Under the pieces are notes generated by a model. The model saw only the letters and a list, made by a program, of their open reading frames with translations. It was not told where the DNA came from and ran no database searches. Below are positions 9,820-19,572 of a stretch of 64,000 nt of DNA, in pieces; within the stretch, counting starts at the first letter, position 1, and the number at the start of each line of letters is the position of its first letter. This DNA is from Luteimicrobium album (GTDB lineage Bacteria > Actinomycetota > Actinomycetes > Actinomycetales > Cellulomonadaceae), in the NCBI RefSeq assembly GCF_030161555.1, contig NZ_BSUK01000001.1:744001-808000 (forward strand). Direction: 5' to 3'. The translations under genes and the position numbers were made by a program.

Positions 9820-11279
9820 ATGGCGCGGTGGCAGGACGAGCTGCGACGGCTGGTCGACGAGCGCTCCGGCGTGCTCCTCGACGCCGCCCACGGCGACGTG
9901 GCCGCGCTCGAGGACGCGCTGGTCGAGGTGTACGCGGCCGCGCCGCACCGGGAGCCCCGACTCCCCGCGAGCGACCTCGCCTCGCGGGGCGCCGCGCGTC
10001 GGCGGGCCAGGTCGCGCTCGAGATCGACGACGAGCTCGACGGTCCGGCGACGCTCGTGGAGGCGGCGCTCGCGCGTGCCGCGGAGAGCCGTACCCGGAAC
10101 GCCGAGACGCCCCCCGACATCCAGCCGGACGGGCCCGCGTCCGACGACCAGGGAGCGGACACGGAGGAGCCGGCGACGGTCGACGTCGCCGCCGTCGAGG
10201 CACGTGTCGTCCGCGCCCGGCACCGCCGTGCCGTGGTCGGGTGGACGGCGGCGGGCGTCACGTCGGCGGCCGTCGTCGCGCTGGTGCTCACCGCACTCCT
10301 CGGCCCGTCCGCTGCGGGCCCCACCGTCACCGACGCCTCCCCGACCGCGGTGCCGCTCACCTCCTCGCCGTGCGGGACGTCGTCGGGCACGACGCTTCCC
10401 GACGACGGAGCCCGCACCCTGCCCGTGAGCCTGACCAGCCAGACGGAGGTGCTCACCCCGGGCGCGACCTGGGTCGGGACCGTCATCGCGGGCGCCGCGC
10501 CGCCGGACGACACGACGGTGGACCTCGGGCGGCTCGCGCCCCGGCCGCTGCTCCTCCGGGACGGGGTCGTCGTCGGGACCGCGGCCGACCCGGCGAGCCC
10601 GCTCGCGGAAGGTCCCTCGTTCGCGGAGGCTCCCTTCGCGCCCTGCCCGGGAGCGTCGCTCGCGCCCGGGACCTACGAGGTCGTCGTCGACCAGCCGGTC
10701 CAGGTCGGCGGCGCCACGTACCGGGTCGTGAGCAACACGGTCCCGGTGCACGTCGTGACCGCGAAGCCCGCGGGGTACCGGCCCGCGTGGCTCGACGGCA
10801 GCCCGATCGCGTGCGGGTCGACCCTCGAGGACCTCGGCGTGCGTGCTGGCGGGACCACCCCGGCTCGGCTCCTCGTCGACAGCGCCTACGTCGACGCCAC
10901 GGGCATCACGTGGGCGTTCCGCAACCCGGGCGCCGCCGACGTCACCTACAGCGGGAACCGGGAGCTCGGCCTGCTCTGGCTCCAGGACGGCGTCGTGCGG
11001 TCCGTCGGGCACGACCTGTCCCCGAGCGACGGCACGGTGACGGTCCACGGCCAGACGACGCTGCGGCTGTCCGCCCGCTGGGACACGACGGACTACTGCC
11101 GCCCCGCGGCCGACGGGCGCACCTACCCGCACCACCTGCCCGCCGGCGCCTACGAGGTGTACGTGTACGCGCGCATCACACCGCCGAGCGACCTCCCCGA
11201 CAGCACCGCCTGGTTCGTCCAGACGACCGGTCCCACCTACGTCCGCGTCGACGCGCACGGCGCCGTGCTCGGGAGGTGA
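9820..11279 (+). CDS. Sigma region-2-like / transmembrane / double-ectodomain hybrid protein
   Basis: 486 residues with one G restored at 9986-9989. The start ATG 9820 is preceded by GGAGG. Residues 1-100 (MARWQDELRRLVDERSGVLL, VAALEDALVEVY, VALEIDDELD) mirror the sigma factor N-terminus. No region 4 is present. A long Asp/Glu/Pro-rich linker leads to AAVEARVVRARHRRAVVGW and a helix (TSAAVVALVLTALLG). Two exported repeats follow: SSPCGTSSG... ending APGTYEVVV, and GYRPAWLDGSPIACGS... with WDTTDYC and HLPAGAYEVYVYARI. The TGA overlaps a GTG of the next paralogue, so the two are coupled. The partner and signal are unknown. Confidence 0.7.
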
Positions 11280-11281
11280 CC

Positions 11282-12889
11282 GTGCCCGACGACGAGGCGT
11301 GGCGCCACGACCTGCACACCCTGCTCGACCGCCGGGGCGCGCAGCTGTGGGCGCTCGCCGTGCGGGCGGCGGACGGCGGGGACGACCCGGACGCGGCCGA
11401 GACCACGCTCGTCGAGGCGCTCGTGAAGGTCTTCGTCCCATACCGGCCGACGCGTCCGGGCGACGGTGCGGTCCGCGGGTCGCAGACGGTGGTCGTGGTC
11501 GACGACGACGCCGACCTCGACGGCCTCGAGACCGCGGTCACGGCGGTGCTCGCGTCCTGGGCCCGGAATCGTGCCGGGGCCGGTCCCGCTGAGCGAGGAG
11601 CGCCGACCGGCACGGACGCCGACGAACCAGACCCGTCCGACGGCGCCCCGGACGACTCGGACGCGAACCGGCCGGCGCCGTCCGACGTGGCCGCCGCGGT
11701 CGAGCCGAGGGTCGCGGCCGAGCGGCGTCGACGGGCCGGGCGGCGACGGGTCCTCGGCCTCGCGGCGGCCGGCGCGGTTGCGGCGCTCGTCGCCGGGCTG
11801 GTCTGGGGTGCCGGGTACGGGCCGGGCCACGGCTCACCGGCTCCGACGGCGACCGTCGCGGAGGACGTGGCCGACCTCGCCGCGATGCCCGCCTACCCGC
11901 AGTGGACTCCGGTCGGGTGCACGTCCGAGCTGGCCGTGCGTGGCTCGGGCACCGGCGCTCTCCCGCTGCACGTGCGCGACAGCGCGCCGAAGATCAGGCC
12001 CTCAGACCTCTGGACGGGCCGGCTGTCGATCGAGACGAACGACTCGATCCGATCCCACGCCGTCCTCGCCGGGCCGCCGCAGGTCGTCCTCGTGGACGTG
12101 CACGGCGCCTCGGTCGCGGCCGTCGGAGCGGGCGACGTACCCAAGATCGATCTGAGCACGCGGCCAACCGTGCAGGCGGCGGTCCGGTTCACGGAGTGCG
12201 GGGGGCCACAGCAGCTCCGCCCCGGCACCTACGACCTGGTCGCGGTCCAGAGCTACCAGGACCGGTCGGACGGACCCTACGGCCCGGTCCTCACCGCGAC
12301 GAGCCCGCCGGTCCGGCTCACGGTGTCCCGCGCGGCCGCCCCGAGCGCCGACGCGGAAGCCGGACAACCGTCGTGGCTCGCGGGCACGGCCCTCGCGTGC
12401 GGCATCCCGGCGGCGTCGCTCGCGGACCTTCCCGGCTACTTCCCGCAGTACCTCGACGACCTCGCGACGCCGGCCGACCAGCCCCTCGGCATCGTCGTCC
12501 TCAACGCTGCGGGCGGCCCGGCGCCCGTCACGACCGGACGGCGGGCCGCGGTCGCGTGGGTCCGGGACGGCCGGGTCGTGAGCGTGGGGCCCGACGTCCT
12601 CGCCGACCCCGTCACCCGGGTCGTGCCCGTCGGAGGCCAGATCACCATCCGTGCGCGCCTCGACCCGACGGACAGCTGCGGGCCCGACGACGGACGCTCG
12701 CCGCGCCGTCTGCCGGCCGGGACCTACCTCGCGGTCCCGTACGCGCAGGTCGTCACCGACCGCACGGTCGCGTCGGGCTCCGCCGCCGAACGCGCACGCA
12801 GCACGCTGGGCTGGCTCGTCGGGGTACCGCGCGCCGTCGTCGTCCGGCCCGACGGCACTGTGCACGACGCCCCGGCGCAGGACGGCTGA
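11282..12889 (+). CDS. Sigma region-2-like / transmembrane / double-ectodomain hybrid protein, frame intact
   Basis: 535 residues with no frame correction needed, so this copy best shows the architecture. Residues 1-100 (EAWRHDLHTLLDRRGAQLW, ETTLVEALVKVFVPY, DADLDGLETAVTAVL) match the sigma region-2 part of the ECF factor. An acidic linker (about 100-140), RRRRAGRRR, and one helix at about 156-178 come next. Exported repeat 1 runs from GCTSELAVRG to CGGPQQLRPGTYDLV; repeat 2 from GQPSWLAGTALACGI through AVAWVRDGRVVSVGPD and DSCGPDDG to LPAGTYLAVPY. GTG 11282 is 5 nt after GGGAGG; GTG 11276 is an alternative start overlapping the previous stop. Confidence 0.75.
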   Translation: MPDDEAWRHDLHTLLDRRGAQLWALAVRAADGGDDPDAAETTLVEALVKVFVPYRPTRPGDGAVRGSQTVVVVDDDADLDGLETAVTAVLASWARNRAGAGPAERGAPTGTDADEPDPSDGAPDDSDANRPAPSDVAAAVEPRVAAERRRRAGRRRVLGLAAAGAVAALVAGLVWGAGYGPGHGSPAPTATVAEDVADLAAMPAYPQWTPVGCTSELAVRGSGTGALPLHVRDSAPKIRPSDLWTGRLSIETNDSIRSHAVLAGPPQVVLVDVHGASVAAVGAGDVPKIDLSTRPTVQAAVRFTECGGPQQLRPGTYDLVAVQSYQDRSDGPYGPVLTATSPPVRLTVSRAAAPSADAEAGQPSWLAGTALACGIPAASLADLPGYFPQYLDDLATPADQPLGIVVLNAAGGPAPVTTGRRAAVAWVRDGRVVSVGPDVLADPVTRVVPVGGQITIRARLDPTDSCGPDDGRSPRRLPAGTYLAVPYAQVVTDRTVASGSAAERARSTLGWLVGVPRAVVVRPDGTVHDAPAQDG

Positions 12890-12914
12890 CGGCGCCCGAG
12901 GTGCGAGGATCGGG

Positions 12915-14278
12915 GTGCCCGACAGCCCCGCCCCCACCGTCCTGAGCCCCGACGCCACCGCCCACCTCGACGACCTCGCCGCGTTCGTCGTCGCGTCGCC
13001 GTCGTCGTACCACGCCGCCGAGGAGGTCGCCCGGCGCGCCGAGGCCGCCGGGTTCGTGCGGCTCGCGGAGACCGACGCGTGGCCGGACCCGGCCGCGGGC
13101 GGGCGCTACGTCGTCGTGCGCGACGGGGCCGCGATCGCCTGGACGGTCCCCGCGGGAGCGACGCCGACGACGCCCGTCACCGTGATCGGCACCCACACCG
13201 ACTCCCCGGGTTCAAGCTCAAGCCCCGCCCGACGACGAGCGCGCACGGCTGGCTCCAGGCCGGCGTCGAGGTCTACGGCGGGCCGCTTCTCAACTCGTGG
13301 CTCGACCGCGAGCTCGAGCTCGCGGGCCGGGTCGCGGTGCGCGGCGCCGACGGCACGGTCACCGAGCACCTCGTCCGGACCGGACCGATGCTGCGGGTCC
13401 CGCAGCTCGCGATACACCTCGACCGCGCCGTCAACGACGGGCTCGCGCTCGACAAGCAGCGCCACACCCAGCCCGTCTGGGGGCTCGCGACGCCCGGCGT
13501 CCCCGGGTCCGACCCCGAGGGCGACGTCGTGGCGGCGCTCGCCGAGGCCGCGGGCGTGGCGCCGGACGCGGTCGACGGGTTCGACGTCGTCGTCGCGGAC
13601 ACCCAGCCGCCGCGCCGGTTCGGGGCGCGCGGCGCCCTGTTCGCGTCCGGGCGCCTCGACAACCTGCTCTCCACGCACGCGGCCCTGACGGCGCTGCTCT
13701 CCGCCGGCGGTGACGCCGGGTTCGCCGGCGGTGACGCCGCGCGGATCCGGATGGTCGCGGCGTTCGACCACGAGGAGCTCGGGTCGGAGTCGCGCTCGGG
13801 TGCGGCGGGACCGTTCCTCGCGGACGTCCTCGACCGGGTCTACGCCGGGCTCGGCGCCACCGCCGAGGACCGCCACCGGGCGATCGCGGCGTCGTGGTGC
13901 GTGTCGAGCGACGTCGGGCACGCCGTCCACCCCAACTACCCGGAGCGTCACGACCCCGCCAACCACCCGGTCGCCGGCGGCGGGCCGATCCTCAAGCTCA
14001 ACGCGAACCAGCGCTACGCGTCCGACGCCGTCGGGTCCGCGCTGTGGCAGGCCGCCTGCCGGACGGCCGGCGTGCCGAGCCAGGCGTTCGTGTCGAACAA
14101 CGCGGTGCCGTGCGGCTCGACGATCGGCCCGATCACCGCGACGCGGCTCGGCATCCGCACCGTCGACGTCGGCGCGGCCATCCTCTCGATGCACTCGGCA
14201 CGCGAGCTGTGCGCAGCCGTCGACCCGTGGTACCTGAGCCGCGCGATGCGTGCGGCGCTCGACGTCAGCCTCGTCTGA
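12915..14278 (+). CDS. apeB: M18-family aminopeptidase (aspartyl aminopeptidase type)
   Basis: 454 residues with one base restored in CCCCGGG at 13204-13210. This family of dodecameric di-zinc enzymes removes N-terminal acidic or neutral residues in the cytosol. Family motifs are in order: GTHTDSPG-FKLKP (metal His/Asp), DHEELGSESRSGA (catalytic Glu and metal Glu), SSDVGHAVHPNYPERHDP (metal Asp), and SMHSARE (metal His). A 21-bp near-duplication at 13703-13738 gives AGGDAGFAGGDAA in a surface loop. The start GTG 12915 (VPDSPAPTVL) lies 25 bp after the array; a better start is not seen. Confidence 0.88.
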
Positions 14279-14283
14279 ATTCC

Positions 14284-14314
14284 TTGTCGGTGCGCCGCCG
14301 CCCGCGCGTACTGT
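14284..14314 (+). promoter_or_regulatory. Leaderless promoter of the VOC gene
   Basis: TACTGT at 14309-14314 ends 7 nt before ATG 14322, so transcription would begin at the start codon. TTGTCG at 14284-14289 is a possible -35 with a 19-nt spacer. Confidence 0.5.
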
Positions 14315-14321
14315 CGGGAAG

Positions 14322-15053
14322 ATGGACGTCCGCCTCCTCGCCCTCCAGCTCGACGCGCCGGACCCGTCGGTGCCCGCGGCGTTCTGGTCTGGGCTGCTCG
14401 GGCGCGCGGCCGTCGTCGAGCCGGCGGGGACCCTGCTGCCCGGCGACGGGACGCAGGTCGGTCTCCGGTTCGTGCCCAGCTCCGAGCCGAAGGTCACGCA
14501 GAACCCCGCCCACCTGCACCTGACGAGCACGGGCCTCGCCGACCAGCAGGCGACCGTCGCGCGGGCGCTCGAGCTCGGCGGGCGGCACGTCGACGTCGGA
14601 CAGCGACCCGAGGAGGGGCACGTCGTCCTCGGCGACCCCGGCGGCAACGAGCTGTGCGTGATCGAGCCGGGCGACGCGTTCCTCGCCGGGACCGGGTTCC
14701 TCGGCGAGGTCACCTGCCGCGGGACGCGCGCCGTCGGGCTGTTCTGGAGTGCGGCGCTCGGCTGGCCGCTCGTGTGGGACCACGACGAGGAGACGGCCGT
14801 CCAGTCGCCCGACGGCGGCACCAAGGTCTCCTGGGGCGGCGAGCCCGTCGACCCTGACGCGCCGCCGCAGCGGCAGCTCCTCGAGGTGGCGACGACCGGC
14901 GACCTCGCCGCCGCGGTCGACCGTCTGGTGGCTCTCGGCGCGTCGCGGGTCGACACCAACCCCGACCCGGCGAGCGACGTCGTCGTGCTCGCCGACCCCG
15001 ACGGCCAGGTGTTCCACGTGCACCCGGAGCGTGCAGCTACTGTCACGTCATGA
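14322..15053 (+). CDS. VOC-superfamily protein (two glyoxalase-like domains)
   Basis: 243 residues made of two beta-alpha-beta-beta-beta halves. The first ends HVVLGDPGGNELCVIEPG and the second DVVVLADPDGQVFHVHPE, the typical VOC edge strand with its metal-position residues. The middle reads RAVGLFWSAALGWPLVWD, the usual start of the second half. Proteins of this type act as dioxygenases, lyases or binding proteins; nothing here fixes the substrate. The stop overlaps the next start (ATGA), so it is translated together with the M20 amidohydrolase. Confidence 0.8.
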   Translation: MDVRLLALQLDAPDPSVPAAFWSGLLGRAAVVEPAGTLLPGDGTQVGLRFVPSSEPKVTQNPAHLHLTSTGLADQQATVARALELGGRHVDVGQRPEEGHVVLGDPGGNELCVIEPGDAFLAGTGFLGEVTCRGTRAVGLFWSAALGWPLVWDHDEETAVQSPDGGTKVSWGGEPVDPDAPPQRQLLEVATTGDLAAAVDRLVALGASRVDTNPDPASDVVVLADPDGQVFHVHPERAATVTS

Positions 15054-16264
15054 CCCTGGACCTCGAGTCGATCTACACCGACCTGCACCGCAACCCTGAG
15101 CTCTCGTACGCCGAGCACCGCACCGCGGGCGTCGTCGCCGACCACCTGACCGCGCTCGGCCTCGACGTACGCACCGGGGTCGGCGGCACCGGCGTCGTCG
15201 GGGTCCTCGCGAACGGCGACGGACCCACCGTGCTGCTCCGCGCCGACATGGACGCCCTCCCCGTCCAGGAGGAGACCGGCCTCCCCTACGCCAGCACCGC
15301 GCGCGGCACCGACCCCGACGGCAACGACGTCCCCGTCATGCACGCGTGCGGCCACGACGTGCACGTGACCTGTCTGCTCGGCGCCGTCGACGCGCTCGTC
15401 GCGGACCGCGCGTCGTGGGCGGGGACCGTCGTCGCGGTGTTCCAGCCCGCCGAGGAGCTCGGCACCGGCGCCCAGGCGATGGTCGACGACGGCCTCTACG
15501 AGCACGCGCCCCGGCCCGACGTCGTCCTCGGGCAGCACGTCTCCCCGCTCCCCGCCGGGGTGATCGGGCTGCGGCCCGGGCCGTCGTTCGCGGGCGCCGA
15601 CGCGGTCCGCGTCCGGATCTTCGGGCGCGGCGGGCACGGGTCCCGGCCCGAGACGACCGTGGACCCCGTCGTCCTCGCGGCGTCGATCATCATGCGGCTG
15701 CAGACCGTCGTCGCCCGCGAGATCGCCGCGACCGACACCGCGGTGCTGACCGTCGGGACCGTGCACGCGGGCACCAAGGAGAACATCATCCCGGACGAGG
15801 CCACCCTCGGCCTCAGCCTCCGCAGCTACACCCCGGAGGTCCGCGAGCGCCTCCTCGGCGCGATCCGGCGGATCACCGCCGGGGAGGCCGCCGCGGCGGG
15901 CGCGCCCACCGCCCCCGAGGTCACGGTCCGCTACTCGCTCGCCGCGCTCGTCAGCGACCCGGCGGCGACCGACCGCACGGGTGCCGCCTTCCGCGCCGCG
16001 TTCGGGGACCAGGGCGTCACCGACCCCGGCCTCGTCACCGGCAGCGAGGACGTCCCCGCGCTCGCGACCGCCGCCGGTGTGCCGCTCGTGTTCTGGCTGT
16101 TGGGCAGCGAGGACCCGCAGAAGTTCGCGGCCGCTTTCGCCGCCGGGACCCTGGACCGCGACATCCCCTCCAACCACTCCCCGCACTTCGCGCCGCAGCT
16201 CCACCCGACGCTCGAGCACGGGGTCGAGGCGCTCGTCGTCGCGGCGAAGGAGTGGCTGGGCTGA
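15050..16264 (+). CDS. M20D-family metal-dependent amidohydrolase (hippurate hydrolase-like)
   Basis: 404 residues, complete. The di-metal site is visible as HACGHDVH (Cys100, His102), QPAEELGTGA (Glu135/136), QHVSPLPAG and the C-terminal SPHF. RIFGRGGHGSRPETTVDP is the dimerisation-domain signature. Members deacylate N-acyl amino acids or peptidoglycan-derived and auxin-like amides in the cytosol. It is coupled to the VOC gene by ATGA. Downstream is a 26-bp inverted repeat rather than another operon gene. Confidence 0.9.
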   Translation: MTLDLESIYTDLHRNPELSYAEHRTAGVVADHLTALGLDVRTGVGGTGVVGVLANGDGPTVLLRADMDALPVQEETGLPYASTARGTDPDGNDVPVMHACGHDVHVTCLLGAVDALVADRASWAGTVVAVFQPAEELGTGAQAMVDDGLYEHAPRPDVVLGQHVSPLPAGVIGLRPGPSFAGADAVRVRIFGRGGHGSRPETTVDPVVLAASIIMRLQTVVAREIAATDTAVLTVGTVHAGTKENIIPDEATLGLSLRSYTPEVRERLLGAIRRITAGEAAAAGAPTAPEVTVRYSLAALVSDPAATDRTGAAFRAAFGDQGVTDPGLVTGSEDVPALATAAGVPLVFWLLGSEDPQKFAAAFAAGTLDRDIPSNHSPHFAPQLHPTLEHGVEALVVAAKEWLG

Positions 16265-16276
16265 CGGCGGCTCGCC

Positions 16277-16392
16277 GTAGCGACACCCACCACCACAGCG
16301 CCCTGGAGCAGGCGGCGCGTCTCGGGCGACACGCGGATGCAACGGACATTTCGACGCCCTGCGGCCGGGGCTGTGGTGCTGGGTGTCGCTAC
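16277..16392. repeat. Pair of 26-bp inverted repeats before the helicase gene
   Basis: The arm at 16277-16302 begins GTAGCGACACCCA and its near-complement is at 16367-16392 (24 of 26 pairs), with 64 bp between. It fills the intergenic space between the M20 gene and the helicase. It might fold as a long stem and end transcription, or be the ends of a tiny non-autonomous element. The right arm lies at the -35 position of the helicase promoter. Confidence 0.6.
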
Positions 16393-16401
16393 CGGCTCAC
16401 G

Positions 16402-16407
16402 TAGGGT
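16402..16407 (+). promoter_or_regulatory. Leaderless promoter of the helicase gene
   Basis: TAGGGT ends 7 nt before ATG 16415, giving a probable leaderless transcript. The -35 region lies in the right arm of the inverted repeat. Confidence 0.45.
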
Positions 16408-16414
16408 CGAGACC

Positions 16415-19064
16415 ATGCCCGACGGCGCCCCCAGCCCCCTGCTCGACGTGCTCCTCGGCGGGGGTCGCCGCGCCGAGTCGGTGCGTCACGTCGAAGTGCT
16501 GCCGGCACGCGAGGGCGTGCGCGCCGACTGGCCTTCCTGGGCGGACCCCAGCTCGTCGCGGGATACCGCGAGCTCGGCGTCGAACGCCCGTGGGCGCACC
16601 AGGCCACCGCTGCCGACGCCCTGCACGACCGTCGGCACGTGGCGCTCGCGACGTCGACGGGGTCGGGCAAGTCGCTCGCGTTCTGGCTGCCCGCGCTGAC
16701 CGCCGTCCGTGAGGACGCCCTCGACCGGGCTGCGGCGTCGGTGCTCGAGGCCGGGCGGATCGAGACCGCCGCCCGCCGCGGGTCCGTGCTCTACCTCTGC
16801 CCGACCAAGGCGCTCGCCGCCGACCAGCTGTCCGCGCTCGACCGGGTCCTCGAGGCGTCGCGCCGCGCCGGGGGCGGGGCCAAGGTCGACCTGCGGGTCG
16901 CGACGTGCGACGGCGACACGGGCTTCGAGGAACGGCAGTGGGTGCGTGAGCACGCCGACGTCGTGCTCACCAACCCCGACTTCCTGCACTTCGCGCTCCT
17001 GCCCGACCACAAGCGGTGGGCGCGTCTGCTCCGGAGCCTGCGGTACGTCGTCGTCGACGAAGGGCACGCGTACCGCGGCGTGTTCGGGGCGCACGTGGCG
17101 CTCGTCCTGCGTCGGCTGGGGCGGCTCGCCGCGTACTACACGCGTGTCCCGGGCGCGCCCGGCACCTCCGGTCCGACGTTCGCGGTCGCGTCGGCGACGA
17201 CGGCCGACCCGTCCGCGACCGCCGCCCGGCTCATCGGCGTCGCCCCCGAGGACGTGCTCACGGTCGACGACGACGCCAGCCCCGTCGGGCGCAAGACGTT
17301 CGTCCTGTGGGAGCCGCCCGAGCTGCCCGGTGGCGACCCGCTCGAGGCCGCGGCCGCGCTCCGGCACGCGGGCGAAGCGGATGCGGCGCTCGTCGAGTCG
17401 CTCGTCGTCGACCCGACGGCGCACGACGACCTCGGGCTCGTCGACGAGCCCGACGCGCCCGCCGTCGTCGGGGACGCGCCCGACCGGCCGCGACGGTCCG
17501 CGACCGCCGAGGCCGCGCACCTGCTCGCCGACCTCGTGGCGTCCGGGGCGCGGACCCTCGCGTTCACGCGGTCACGCCGCGGCGCGGAGTCCGTCGCGTC
17601 CGCGACGCAGGACCATCTCCGCCACGCACTGGGGAGCGGGTCGGGGAGCGACGGCGAGGTGGCAGCCGCGTCCGTCGCCGCCTACCGCGGCGGGTTCCTC
17701 CCCGAGGAGCGGCGCGAGCTCGAGGAGGCGCTCCGCACCGGCCTCGTGCGCGGGCTCGCGACGACGAACGCGCTCGAGCTGGGCGTCGACGTGTCGGGCC
17801 TCGACGCGGTGCTCGTCGCGGGGTGGCCCGGGACGCGGATGTCGCTGTGGCAGCAGGCCGGCCGCGCGGGGCGGGCCGGCGCCGAGGGGCTCGTCGCGTT
17901 CGTGGCGCGCGAGGACCCCCTCGACACCTACCTCGTGCACCATCCCGAGGCGATCTTCGACGCGTCGCTCGAGGCGACGGTGTTCGACCCCTCGAACCCG
18001 TACGTGCTCGCGCCGCACCTGTGCGCGGCCGCCGCGGAGCTCCCGCTGCGCGCCGACGAGCTGATGAGGTTCGGCGACCCCGCCCACGTGCGCGAGCTCC
18101 TCGACGTCCTGGTCGCCCGGGGCGCGCTGCGCCGTCGGACGTCCGGGTGGTACTGGACGCACGCACGCTCCGCCGCCGCGATGGCCGACCTGCGGGGTCC
18201 GGCGGCCCGCCCGTGCGGGTCGTCGAGGAGGAGACCGGACGGCTGCTCGGCACCGTGGACGCGGCGTCGGCCGACGGGTCCGTCCACCCCGGCGCCGTGT
18301 ATGTGCACCAGGGGAGGACGTTCGTCGTCACGGCGCTCGAGGCCGGGCCGTCGGGCGACCTGGAGGTCGCGATCGCGGAGCCCGGGACCGTCGACTACGG
18401 CACGTGGTCCCGCACGACGACGACCATCCGCCTCGCGACCGAGGAGCCGCTGCTCGCCCGCACCTGGGCCCCCGCGCCGCCCTCTGTCGACGGTGACGCA
18501 CCGTCGGCAGGGGGTGACGTTCGCTGGGGCTACGGTCCGGTCGAGGTGACGAGCCAGGTCGTGAGCTTCCAGCGCCGACACCTCCCGGACCTGCGGATCC
18601 TGTCGACCGAGGAGCTCGACCTGCCCGAGCGCACGCTGCCCACGATGGCGGTGTGGTGGTCGGTCCCCACCGGGCTGCTCGGGGACGCCGGCCTCACGGA
18701 CGAGAGCGTCCCGGGAGCGCTGCACGCGGCGGAGCACGCGTCGATCGGGCTGCTGCCGCTGCTCGCGACGTGCGACCGGTGGGATCTGGGCGGCGTGTCG
18801 ACGGCGCTCCACGTGGACACCGAGCGGGCGACGGTCTTCGTCTACGACGGCCTCGCGGGCGGTGCCGGATTCGCGGAGCGCGGCTACCACCTCGGGGCGA
18901 CCTGGCTCCGCGCCACGCGCGACGCGATCCGGTCCTGCCCGTGCCCCGACGGCTGCCCCGCGTGCGTGCAGTCCCCCAAGTGCGGGAACTACAACAACCC
19001 CCTCGACAAGCACGGTGCGCTCCGCCTCCTCGACGCCGTCCTCGCCCTCGCGCCGCCAGACTGA
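16415..19064 (+). CDS. DEAD/DEAH-box helicase with DUF1998 zinc domain (YprA/MrfA-like)
   Basis: 883 residues with one base restored at 16546-16549 (C run) and one at 18194-18197 (G run). Motif I is ATSTGSGKSLAFWLP, followed by PTKALAADQL (Ia), VVDEGHAYRG (II, DEGH), VASATT (III) and QQAGRAGRAG (VI). The C-terminal DUF1998 has the four-cysteine cluster CPCPDGCPACVQSPKCG. The Bacillus relative MrfA works in mitomycin-lesion excision, so a DNA repair role is likely. In mycobacteria the homologue (Rv3649) also stands beside the TadE-type genes, as here. It is convergent with those genes and is followed by a strong hairpin. Confidence 0.88.
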
Positions 19065-19103
19065 CCCTCGACGTCCTCGAGCTCTCGCCTGCAATCACGT
19101 CGA

Positions 19104-19154
19104 CCTGGCGGATTCCGTTGCCGAGACGCCGAGCCGGCAACGGAATCCGCCAGG
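19104..19154. terminator. Bidirectional terminator between helicase and pilus genes
   Basis: A perfect stem of about 20 bp with an 11-nt loop (left arm begins CCTGGCGGATTCCGTTGCC) lies between two convergent transcripts. It would end both. Confidence 0.8.
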
Positions 19155-19182
19155 CCGAAGGCACCGAGGTCGCCGGTCCCTG

Positions 19183-19572
19183 TCACGCGCAACGGGCGGA
19201 GGCGGGGCCGGCGCGGGCTGCGGCGGTCGCGCGGGCACCGGAGCCGACGAGCCGAGCCACCCCGGGAACGTCCCGGTGCACCCCGACCCGCAGGACGCCG
19301 CCGCCCTCGTCGACGCACGCGTCGACGGTCCCGCCGTTGCGCGCTGCCACGTCCCGGACGACGGCGCACGCGTCCGCACCGTGCCGCAGCGCGTCGGCGC
19401 CCGCGAGCGCCGCGAGGTCGGCCGCGCCCTGAGCGGAGGCGTGCGCCGCCTGAGCCTGGCCGAGACCTGCGAGCACCGTGCCGAGCAGCACGACGACGGC
19501 GGCAAGCCCGAGCATCAGCACCGTGCCTGATCCGCGCTCGGCAACCGGGCCGGAGGATCGGGGAGCGGTCAT
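19183..19572 (-). CDS. TadE/TadG-like pilus-locus protein (Rv3654c type)
   Basis: 129 residues. ERGSGTVLMLGLAAVVVLLG is the typical minor-pilin N-terminus: a short basic lead with one hydrophobic helix (about 13-35), with a Gly before the helix where a prepilin peptidase could cut. AAHASAQGAADLAALAGA is the conserved motif of the Rv3654c-like helicase/secretion-neighbourhood TadE proteins. Two cysteines follow (DACAVV, DACVDE) and may pair outside the cell. The start ATG 19572 overlaps the TadE stop (ATGA). It is last in the locus, next to the terminator. Confidence 0.8.
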   Translation of the reverse strand: MTAPRSSGPVAERGSGTVLMLGLAAVVVLLGTVLAGLGQAQAAHASAQGAADLAALAGADALRHGADACAVVRDVAARNGGTVDACVDEGGGVLRVGVHRDVPGVARLVGSGARATAAARAGPASARCA

